From positions 58,525 through 122,524 of the forward strand of contig NZ_QNVT01000019.1 in the NCBI RefSeq assembly GCF_003385515.1: 64,000 nt of DNA, in the 5' to 3' direction. This document shows positions 15,759 to 22,359 of this stretch, piece by piece (the stretch's first letter is position 1; each line of letters begins with the position of its first letter). The DNA comes from Chryseobacterium pennae (GTDB lineage: Bacteria; Bacteroidota; Bacteroidia; Flavobacteriales; Weeksellaceae). The notes beneath the pieces were generated by a model, which was given only the letters and a program-made list of their open reading frames with translations, was not told the origin of the DNA and did not search any database. Made by a program: the position numbers and the translations under genes.

Positions 15759-17765
15759 ATGAATCTAAATTCCAAAATTTTCGGTACAGCTTATATTGTA
15801 CTTTCTGCTATTATGATTAACGCACAAAATTCTGCAAGTAAACTTCCGGGAGATCCTACGCTTCCGTCTACCAAAGCTAATCTTGAAAAACTGGTGTCCT
15901 ACGATAAAGGAACCTTCAAATATAAAGTAGAAGATTATTTTGCAAGGCCCAAAGCTTCAGCATTTAAAATTTCTCCTGATGGAAAATACCTTTCTTACAA
16001 AGAAAAAGATAAGGACAGCAAAAACCACGTATACGTTAAAGAACTGAACACGGGGAAGATTACTAAAGCTATTGTTGAAAAAGATGATCTGATAAAAGCC
16101 TATGGCTGGCTGAATAAAAGCCGTCTGTTTTACACTCAGGATAGAGGTGGAAATGAAAATATCCACTTATACGCTGCGGATGTAGATGGAACGAATCTTA
16201 AAGATTTAACACCATTTGACGGAATCACCTTAGGAGAAATTATTCCTATAAAAGATTCCGACTTCGTTGTGGTTACGATGAATAAGAACAATAAGCAGAT
16301 CTTCGAGCCATTTAAAATCAATTTTGTAACAGGAGAAACGACTCAGCTGTATGAAAATAAAGATGTCAACAGTCCTATTGACGGGTATATTTTTGATAAA
16401 GACGGAAATTTAAGAGGATACAGCGTTCTTGAAAACGGATTGACTACGAAAACGTATTACAAAGATTTACAGACTGGAAAATTTAATCTTCTGAAATCTG
16501 CAGACTGGTCAGATACCTTCAGTATTATCAGGTTTAATGATCATTCTAAAAATAAGGATGAAGCTTATGTAGTGACCAATTTAGATGGTGATAAAGCAAG
16601 AATTGTTTTGTACGATCTGAAAAAAAATGCTGTGATCAAAGAAGTATATGCTAACCCTGTATATGACGTAAGTTCAATAAGTGTTGCGGGTAAGAACAGA
16701 AATTACGAACTGGATTATGTCAGCTATGAAGGATTAAAAGGAGAAACAGTTCCTGTAAGTAAGTTTTATAAAGAAATTGATGATCAATTAAAAGCGCAGT
16801 TTAAAGATAAAGAATTTGGTATTGTTTCCTCTGATGATAATAATGAGAAGCTTTTGGTAGTGGTGGGAAGTGATAAATTATACGGAACCTATTACGAGTA
16901 TGATACCCAAACCAAGCAGACAAAACTTCTTTACAATCTTATGCCACAGCTGAAAGAAGAAGATATGGCTGAAATGAGACCTATCGAATTCAAAAGCAGA
17001 GACGGATTAACCATTCGTGGATATATTACACTGCCTAAAGCAGCATTGGAAGGGAAAAAAGTTCCTCTGATTGTCAATCCTCATGGTGGTCCTCAGGGAA
17101 TAAGAGATCATTGGGGCTTCAACCCGGAGACGCAGTTGTTTGCAAGCAGAGGATATGCGACGCTTCAGGTGAACTTCAGAATTTCAGGGGGCTATGGAAA
17201 AGAGTTCCAGAAAGCTGGATATAAGCAAATCGGAAGAAAAGCTATGGATGATGTGGAAGACGGAGTAAAATATGCTATTAGCCAAGGTTGGATAGACAAA
17301 GATAAAATAGCAATTTATGGAGGAAGCCATGGTGGATATGCTACTTTAATGGGCTTAATTAAAACTCCGGATCTATATGCGTGTGGAGTAGATTACGTAG
17401 GAGTATCTAATATTTTTACCTTCTTTGCTTCTTTCCCTGAATATTGGAAGCCCTATAAAGAAATGGTAAAACAGATCTGGTATGACCTGGATAATCCTGA
17501 AGAAGCTAAAATTGCTAAAGAAGTATCACCGGTGTTTCAGATTGATAAAATCAAGAAACCATTATTTGTAGTACAGGGAGCCAATGACCCTAGGGTAAAT
17601 ATCAATGAGTCTGATCAGATTGTAAAAGCAATGCGTGCCAAAGGTTTCGAAGTTCCTTACATGGTAAAATATGATGAAGGACACGGATTTGGAAAAGAGC
17701 CTAACAGAATCGAACTGTATAAATCAATGCTGGGATTCTTTGCTGAGAATTTCAATAAAAAATAA
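15759..17765 (+). CDS. Secreted S9 prolyl-oligopeptidase-family serine peptidase
   Basis: The 668-residue protein has a signal peptide (about residues 1-22, ending INAQ), a beta-propeller region (about 40-400) and a C-terminal alpha/beta hydrolase domain. The triad is readable: Ser523 in YGGSHGGYATLMG, Asp610 in GANDPRVN and His642 in DEGHGFGK. It therefore belongs to S9, probably a periplasmic oligopeptidase or acylaminoacyl-/dipeptidyl-peptidase that trims peptides for nutrition. A long spacer precedes the next gene and a terminator directly follows. Confidence 0.92.
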   Translation: MNLNSKIFGTAYIVLSAIMINAQNSASKLPGDPTLPSTKANLEKLVSYDKGTFKYKVEDYFARPKASAFKISPDGKYLSYKEKDKDSKNHVYVKELNTGKITKAIVEKDDLIKAYGWLNKSRLFYTQDRGGNENIHLYAADVDGTNLKDLTPFDGITLGEIIPIKDSDFVVVTMNKNNKQIFEPFKINFVTGETTQLYENKDVNSPIDGYIFDKDGNLRGYSVLENGLTTKTYYKDLQTGKFNLLKSADWSDTFSIIRFNDHSKNKDEAYVVTNLDGDKARIVLYDLKKNAVIKEVYANPVYDVSSISVAGKNRNYELDYVSYEGLKGETVPVSKFYKEIDDQLKAQFKDKEFGIVSSDDNNEKLLVVVGSDKLYGTYYEYDTQTKQTKLLYNLMPQLKEEDMAEMRPIEFKSRDGLTIRGYITLPKAALEGKKVPLIVNPHGGPQGIRDHWGFNPETQLFASRGYATLQVNFRISGGYGKEFQKAGYKQIGRKAMDDVEDGVKYAISQGWIDKDKIAIYGGSHGGYATLMGLIKTPDLYACGVDYVGVSNIFTFFASFPEYWKPYKEMVKQIWYDLDNPEEAKIAKEVSPVFQIDKIKKPLFVVQGANDPRVNINESDQIVKAMRAKGFEVPYMVKYDEGHGFGKEPNRIELYKSMLGFFAENFNKK

Positions 17766-17787
17766 ACAGGCAATTTTTATAATTTTT

Positions 17788-17822
17788 GAAACGGAGGATG
17801 TAATGTCTTCCGTTTCTTTTTT
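17788..17822 (+). terminator. Intrinsic terminator after the S9 peptidase gene
   Basis: GAAACGGA and TCCGTTTC arms around a 13-base loop, followed by TTTTTT. Confidence 0.8.
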
Positions 17823-17849
17823 GTCATTGCGAGCGTAGCGAAGCAATCT
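17823..17849. repeat. GCGAGCGTAGCGAAGCAATC-type intergenic repeat
   Basis: TCATTGCGAGCGTAGCGAAG followed by CAATCT is a short repeat I know from many bacterial intergenic regions, including flavobacteria. One copy in the window; family membership is recollection. Confidence 0.5.
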
Positions 17850-17894
17850 TTATAGAATTGGATGCTGAGGTTGGACAACGCAAGGAAGCAAATT

Positions 17895-18003
17895 TATTGA
17901 ATTGCTTTATGTTTTTAAGGCGCAAGGATTTTATCTGCGATAAAATTGAATGATGCCTATATTTTCTCACGGATTTCACAGATAATGCAGATTCTTAATT
18001 CGT
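17895..18003 (-). repeat. Dispersed intergenic repeat, copy 2 (inverted)
   Basis: The minus strand of this stretch matches copy 1 at about 9300-9420 through ATCTGCATTATCTGTGAAAT, TCATTCAATTTTATCGCAG, AAAATCCTTGCGCC and TTGTCCAACC. No frame is open across it. Confidence 0.65.
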
Positions 18004-18201
18004 AATCTATTGTTTAGCGAGTTTTATATTATGGTAAAAGTTGTTCTTCTATAGATTAATAGATAGAATAACGACTTTTGTTATTCAGAGCGAAACGAAG
18101 TGTAAATAATCTCTCAAATATTTCATATAATTTTTAAGCCTCAATCATCTGTTAGATCTGCTAAATCCGCGAGATAAATAAAAAAATCAACCGCTTCTTT
18201 A

Positions 18202-18247
18202 TCATTGTGAATGAAGCAAAACGTAATGAAGAATCTCAATAATGATC
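18202..18247. repeat. Short dispersed repeat shared with 41441-41487
   Basis: TCATTGTGAATGAAGC and AATGAAGAATCTCAATAATG closely match the reverse complement of 41441-41487 (TCATTCTGAATGAATA and AAAGAATCTCAATTATGA). Confidence 0.6.
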
Positions 18248-18287
18248 TTACAAAGGTTTTATAGTTTATTAAGGAATGGTTCCCCCA

Positions 18288-18320
18288 AACCTTGACAGGT
18301 TTTCAAAACCTGTCAAGGTT
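18288..18320. repeat. Perfect 33-base hairpin
   Basis: AACCTTGACAGGTTTT, one C, then AAAACCTGTCAAGGTT: 16-base perfect arms with a one-base loop. It has no T run after it and sits among other repeats, so it is more likely a repeat element than a terminator. Confidence 0.75.
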
Positions 18321-18567
18321 CGTCTTTTCTCCACAATTAGTCATAGAAGCGGTTACCTCACAGCGTATATTGGCGTAAGTACGGCGCGAGGAGTATGAGC
18401 GGATAGCAGGAAATAGCTCCTGAAAAAAATGAATAGTAATAAATAATGAGTGGCTGAATATATAAACAGATGAAATAAAAGCCTGATGAATAAAAGAAAA
18501 ACAGAAATTCCAGAAAAATATTTTAAATTTATTAAAGTAAAATAAAAAGGATAGCCGTCATATCAGT

Positions 18568-19146
18568 ATGGAGGTTGTCGAAAAAATAACAATGCCACAG
18601 AAGGATAAAGACAGTATCATCTCACAAACCGTTTCGAACTACGGAGGGAAGCTGATGTCCTATATTCGTCCCAAAGTGAAAAATACGGAGGATGCGGAAG
18701 ATATTCTGCAGGAAGTGTGGTATCAGTTCAGCAGTATTACCAATCTTTCCGAGATTGTGAATGTTGGGGGCTGGTTGTACAGGGTAACGGCGAATAAGAT
18801 TACAGACCGTTACCGTAAAAAGAAAACAGAAAATCTGGAAGATTTCGTCTATGAAGATGAAGACGGAAGCTTTTCTATCAAAGATATTTTATTGATGGAT
18901 GAAAGTGCCGGGCCTGAAGTGAAAATGTTTCAGGATGAGATCTGGAAAAAACTGTTTGAAGCGCTTGATGAACTTCCCGAAAAACAAAGGCTGGTCTACG
19001 TAGAAAATGAACTGAACGACAAAACCCTCCAGGAGATTGCTGATGAACAGGGAGAAAACATCAAAACCATCATCAGTAGAAAAAACTATGCTGTGAAGCA
19101 TCTGAGAAACAGATTGAGAAGATTATACGAAGATTTAAAAAGTTAG
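18568..19146 (+). CDS. ECF-type RNA polymerase sigma factor
   Basis: This 192-residue protein has sigma region 2 at about residues 20-90 (NTEDAEDILQEVWYQFSS, then GWLYRVTANKITDRYRKKK) and region 4 at about 130-185 (LPEKQRLVYVENELNDKTLQEIADEQG). It lacks regions 1 and 3, so it is an extracytoplasmic-function sigma factor. No anti-sigma gene follows; instead two small genes lie at once downstream (11 and 91 bases), the first a two-helix membrane protein that may sense or respond to envelope stress. A later Met at 18592 is an alternative start. Confidence 0.9.
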   Translation: MEVVEKITMPQKDKDSIISQTVSNYGGKLMSYIRPKVKNTEDAEDILQEVWYQFSSITNLSEIVNVGGWLYRVTANKITDRYRKKKTENLEDFVYEDEDGSFSIKDILLMDESAGPEVKMFQDEIWKKLFEALDELPEKQRLVYVENELNDKTLQEIADEQGENIKTIISRKNYAVKHLRNRLRRLYEDLKS

Positions 19147-19157
19147 AAAAAGAAATT

Positions 19158-19490
19158 ATGAATTATAAACACAAAAAGGGCTGGATTTTTTTATTGTTAT
19201 GTCCACCATTAATTCTCCTAGCCGTTACCTGGATCGTAATGTCGCTGTGGAATTGCCTTCTTCCTGAAATTTTAGGGGTAAAATCCATTACATACTGGCA
19301 GGCGATGGGAATCCTGATCTTAAGTAAGATTCTTTTCGGAGGTTTTCATTTCGGAAAAGGGATGAGAGATTTCAAAGAACGAAAAATGAGAGAGAAAATG
19401 GAAGGATTATCGCCCGAAGAAAAAGAGAAATTTAAAGAAGCCTGGAGAAACAGATGCTCCGGAGGATTCTTCAACAGAAATAACGAATAA
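19158..19490 (+). CDS. Small two-helix membrane protein linked to the sigma factor
   Basis: The protein is 110 residues with two hydrophobic helices (about residues 8-32 and 46-62), then a charged, helical cytosolic tail with many Glu, Lys and Arg residues (FKERKMREKMEGLSPEEKEKF). I recognise no named family. It starts 11 bases after the sigma-factor stop, so it is surely in the same operon. It could be the sigma factor's membrane regulator or a member of the regulon; no anti-sigma motif is visible. Confidence 0.7.
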   Translation: MNYKHKKGWIFLLLCPPLILLAVTWIVMSLWNCLLPEILGVKSITYWQAMGILILSKILFGGFHFGKGMRDFKERKMREKMEGLSPEEKEKFKEAWRNRCSGGFFNRNNE

Positions 19491-19581
19491 TTTGAAAATT
19501 TTAAAGAAGTAGTAAAGTAAAATTAAAATTCATTCGTCTTTATAAAAAACAAGAAGTAGTAAAATTTAAAATTTTGAAAAA

Positions 19582-19839
19582 ATGAAAAATTCAGCATTAA
19601 AAGGAGCTCTTGGAGCACTAGCCGTTGTGGGTGTAGCCTTAATCGCTAAAAAAGCAGTACAAAGAAAAAGATTTATCAGAGGTATTTTTGATGAATACGG
19701 AATCAAAGAAAAATCCCCTTTCGGATTAGCCGATAAAATCAGAGAAATGAATGATGATCAATATCAGGAACTGAAAGGAAAATTCAAAAAAGAATTCAGT
19801 TCAAGATGCTGCAGAAAGGATAATACCTGCGAAGCATAA
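19582..19839 (+). CDS. Small hypothetical protein in the sigma-factor operon
   Basis: This 85-residue protein has an N-terminal hydrophobic, glycine- and alanine-rich segment (ALGALAVVGVALIAKKAV, about residues 9-26) and a charged C-terminal half ending SSRCCRKDNTCEA with three cysteines. I do not recognise a family. It is third in the sigma-factor operon and is followed by the operon's terminator. A role in the envelope response is inferred only from position. Confidence 0.65.
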   Translation: MKNSALKGALGALAVVGVALIAKKAVQRKRFIRGIFDEYGIKEKSPFGLADKIREMNDDQYQELKGKFKKEFSSRCCRKDNTCEA

Positions 19840-19867
19840 AAAGTAAATAACTAAATTGAAATTGTTT

Positions 19868-19911
19868 AATTCGGGCTCGGGAAGCTTTGCTTCCCGAGCC
19901 CGAATTTTTTT
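19868..19911. terminator. Strong terminator ending the sigma-factor operon
   Basis: Perfect 18-base arms (AATTCGGGCTCGGGAAGC and its complement) around a TTT loop, followed by six or more T residues. It is one of the strongest hairpins in the window. Confidence 0.92.
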
Positions 19912-20009
19912 ATTTTAAGCCAACCAGGCCATTCTGCAGAATTTAAGAATGTTTTGGCAGTGAATGTATTGATTAAAGACTAAATTTGTTCTTCTTTCAT
20001 TTCACAATC

Positions 20010-20657
20010 ATGATACCGAAGAATATTTTCATCATCATACTTGCTTTTTTTTCTATTGTTGTATATGGACAGAAATCTGAATTGAAGAATAAGCAATATA
20101 TTTTCTTTTTGCACAACAAATTTCTGGAGGACCATTCAGCAGATGAAGCGCATCCTAAATATGGTATTGTAGAGTATGAAAAAGTCCTTCATCAGTTGAA
20201 AGACAGCAGTAATGTTATTCTTTTTGAGAAAAGAAAACCTAATACTGATCCGGCAGTATATGCTCTGAAAATAAAGAAACAGATTGATCGTCTTATTAAA
20301 AAGGGAGTTAAAGCTGAAAATATTACAGTTGTAGGAACCTCTCAAGGCGGTTATATTGCACAATATATTTCCTGGTATGAAAAAAATCCGGAGCTGAAAT
20401 TTGTTTTTATTGGTGCTAGTTTTAAAGATGATTCTTTAGAGAAAGATGAAAATTTCAGATTGTATGGAAGAATACTTTCCATTACAGAAAAATCGGATGA
20501 CGGACATGTTCCTCTATCGCAGGAGCAGCGATTTATCAGATCAGATATCAAAGATTTTAAAGAGATTGAGCTTAATACAGGATTGAACCACGGATTTTTG
20601 TTTAAAGCTCTTGATGCCTGGATTATTCCAACAAAAGAATGGATCAATCGTAAATAA
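20010..20657 (+). CDS. Exported alpha/beta hydrolase-like protein
   Basis: From the ATG at 20010 the protein is 215 residues with a clear signal peptide (IPKNIFIIILAFFSIVVYGQ). The nucleophile is Ser111 in VVGTSQGGYIAQ; a candidate acid lies in EKSDDGHVP and the base in LNHGFLF. This matches a periplasmic alpha/beta hydrolase of unknown substrate. An in-frame TTG at 19986 is a less likely start. The 430 bases after it hold repeats and no gene. Confidence 0.75.
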   Translation: MIPKNIFIIILAFFSIVVYGQKSELKNKQYIFFLHNKFLEDHSADEAHPKYGIVEYEKVLHQLKDSSNVILFEKRKPNTDPAVYALKIKKQIDRLIKKGVKAENITVVGTSQGGYIAQYISWYEKNPELKFVFIGASFKDDSLEKDENFRLYGRILSITEKSDDGHVPLSQEQRFIRSDIKDFKEIELNTGLNHGFLFKALDAWIIPTKEWINRK

Positions 20658-20776
20658 CTATGGAGAATACAGGTAATTAACTTCGTATGGTTTGTTGAGA
20701 AGCATAAAAGCACAGATTTTTTGCCACGAATGCGCGAAAAAAAAATACTTTAAATATCAATTAAAAAAAGTCTTTT

Positions 20777-20820
20777 CTATGTTCCTATGTGGTAATTTTT
20801 TAAACCACATAGGAACATAG
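20777..20820. repeat. Long hairpin with 17-base perfect arms
   Basis: CTATGTTCCTATGTGGT at 20777-20793 and ACCACATAGGAACATAG at 20804-20820 around a 10-base loop. No T run follows. The sequence resembles CTATGTG-type palindromic repeats of flavobacterial spacers. Confidence 0.7.
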
Positions 20821-20867
20821 GTATTATGCAAATAAACTCATTTGTGCATTAGTGGCCATCAAACATG

Positions 20868-20951
20868 TAGTATTCAATTTTATTGCAGATAAAATAAAAC
20901 ACAATGCTTATCAATAATCTTACGATTTTGTGCTTTCCAACACTGATGTCA
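20868..20951 (+). repeat. Dispersed intergenic repeat, copy 3 (shortened)
   Basis: TATTCAATTTTATTGCAGAT, AACACAATGCTTATCAATAA and TCTTACG match copy 1 at 9353-9408 in order and strand. Confidence 0.6.
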
Positions 20952-21083
20952 TATGTAACATTAAGATTGCTTGCTCGCAATTGTAAAAACGGATAGAGTT
21001 AAGCATTATAATATATTGATATTTGTTAGGAACAACAGCTTATTATTTACGTTGAATACAAAGTAAAAAGAAAAATAAATCCT

Positions 21084-21091
21084 TATTTTTG
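21084..21091 (+). promoter_or_regulatory. Candidate -7 element very close to the J-domain gene
   Basis: TATTTTTG fits TAnnTTTG and lies only ten bases before the ATG at 21101, so a transcript from it would have almost no leader. No TTG is found at the usual spacing. Confidence 0.35.
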
Positions 21092-21100
21092 TATTGCTCA

Positions 21101-21748
21101 ATGAAAGATTACTACTATTTTCTCGGTATATCGCAGGATGCTTCAGAAGAAGACATCAAAAAGGCTTATCGCAAGCTCTCTCTGAAATATCATCCCGATA
21201 AAAATGAGAATGACGATTTTTTTGCAGACCGGTTTCGTGAAATTCAGGAAGCCTATGAAACATTGAATGATCCTGTAAGCAGACGTAGTTATGATCAGAA
21301 TTTAGAAAGTCATCAACGAAGTTTCAGATATAATATTCCACCTGTCATTAAAACTTTTACAGCCAATAAGATTCATGTGAAAAAAGGGGAGGAAATTATT
21401 ATCAGCTGGCAGACCAGCAATGCGGATGTGGTAAAGGTTCTGCCTTTCGGGCTTGAAAAACCTTATGGTGAAAGAGTTTTTAAGATTACAGAATTTAAAG
21501 ACGGAAAATTCCAGTTACTGCTTCATGCAACCAATTCACTATTGCATAAAACCGTAGTTCAGGGAATTACCATTACTGAAGTTTTTGAAAATGATACTGA
21601 CAAATTCAAAAATACAGTGGATGAAATGTTTAAGCCACAGCCTAGAACGGTGATGAACAAATCCGGCCAGCCCAAAATTGTTATACTGTTTTGGGGTGTT
21701 ATTGTACTGGCAGTTGCTTTATATTTCCTGATAAAAGAAGTTTTTTAA
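21101..21748 (+). CDS. J-domain membrane-anchored protein
   Basis: From the ATG at 21101 this is a 215-residue protein. Residues 1-65 form a J domain with YHPDKN (HPD at 31-33), which stimulates DnaK ATPase activity. Residues about 80-165 form a beta-rich segment (IKTFTANKIHVKKGEEIIISW, typical of an Ig-like or fibronectin-like sandwich), and the C-terminus has one transmembrane helix (IVILFWGVIVLAVALYFLIKEVF). It lacks the Gly/Phe and zinc-finger regions of true DnaJ. It could recruit DnaK to the membrane. Its stop overlaps the convergent small gene by four bases. Confidence 0.8.
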   Translation: MKDYYYFLGISQDASEEDIKKAYRKLSLKYHPDKNENDDFFADRFREIQEAYETLNDPVSRRSYDQNLESHQRSFRYNIPPVIKTFTANKIHVKKGEEIIISWQTSNADVVKVLPFGLEKPYGERVFKITEFKDGKFQLLLHATNSLLHKTVVQGITITEVFENDTDKFKNTVDEMFKPQPRTVMNKSGQPKIVILFWGVIVLAVALYFLIKEVF

Positions 21749-21897
21749 GCCATTTTCTTTCTTCCGGGGCACTTTTTACATCTTTTCCCTTTCTTGAATT
21801 TTTTGCAGCACGATTTCTTTTCGCAAAACATCTCTTCATTGCTGAATGAGTATACTGGAGCCAAAGGTGGAACTTTAAACGGGACAATCATATTCAT
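21745..21897 (-). CDS. 50-residue Cys-rich basic protein
   Basis: The minus strand from the ATG at 21897 reads a complete 50-residue frame starting MNMIVPFKVPPLAPVYSF. The C-terminal half is highly basic with five cysteines (25, 30, 31, 40, 43): FCEKKSCC and RCKKCPGRKK. The CxxC at 40-43 and the paired cysteines suggest a small metal-binding knuckle. The frame ends exactly at the J-domain gene's stop, overlapping it by four bases. I recall similar short proteins in flavobacteria but cannot name a family. Composition and compact placement support it as a real gene. Confidence 0.6.
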   Translation of the reverse strand: MNMIVPFKVPPLAPVYSFSNEEMFCEKKSCCKKFKKGKRCKKCPGRKKMA

Positions 21898-22359
21898 GTT
21901 GCAAATATATTAATTTAGAATAAATATAATTAATAAAATTTCATAAAATTCTTAAAACCTGATGAATAGCAGACTGAGCTCCTTTTTACAATCTCAGATT
22001 ACTTTAAAATCGGACTGTATTTTGAATTTAAATTTTCACATTTTCATACCAAAACATATACTTTTTACCTGTTATAAATAAAAATATTTTCAATCCTATT
22101 TTAAAATTTTTTCCAATTTTCAAGGAATAACTCATTGTTTTATTAATAATAAACTGCCTGTATTTTTGAATACTATTTGTAATATTGAGATAATAGTTGT
22201 TTAAAATAAACTAAACTATATTTAATAGCTATCAAAAGCTGATAAGGTTGTCGTAACTAAACTATTTAGTGAATTATCATTGCAGATATGCTGTTGTACA
22301 ATCGTGTAAAAAATTGTAATTTTACCCATCTTTTTACAAACAAAATCTAATAAATAAAA
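21898..22359. other. Upstream region of gcvP, no gene
   Basis: About 460 AT-rich bases without a supported frame. A promoter candidate lies at 22294-22324. I looked for the conserved core of a glycine riboswitch and did not see one. Confidence 0.55.
22294..22324 (+). promoter_or_regulatory. Candidate gcvP promoter
   Basis: TTG at 22294-22296, a 20-base spacer and TAATTTTA at 22317-22324, one mismatch from TAnnTTTG. The predicted start is about 30 bases before the ATG at 22360. Confidence 0.5.

Larger units (their letters stand above)
17766..18567. other. 800-base gene-free spacer packed with repeats and hairpins
   Basis: No credible gene on either strand. It holds a terminator, a GCGAGCGTAGCGAAGCAATC-type repeat, a reverse copy of the dispersed repeat, a second short repeat that recurs near 41.45 kb, a perfect 33-base hairpin and a GC-richer tract at about 18345-18420 (GAGGAGTATGAGCGGATAGC) of unknown nature. 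Confidence 0.7.
20658..21100. other. Gene-free spacer with a long hairpin and repeat copy 3
   Basis: No credible gene. It contains GCCACGAATGCGCGAA, a 17-base-arm hairpin at 20777-20820 and the third copy of the dispersed repeat at about 20868-20951, then a candidate promoter for the J-domain gene. Confidence 0.6.

Noticed and set aside
21699..21887. 62-codon minus-strand frame at the end of the J-domain gene
   Set aside because: It overlaps the J-domain gene and the 50-residue Cys-rich frame, which is a much better protein in another frame.
21898..22359. Glycine riboswitch upstream of gcvP
   Set aside because: No conserved riboswitch core or tandem aptamer pattern could be seen by eye; a covariance-model search would settle it.
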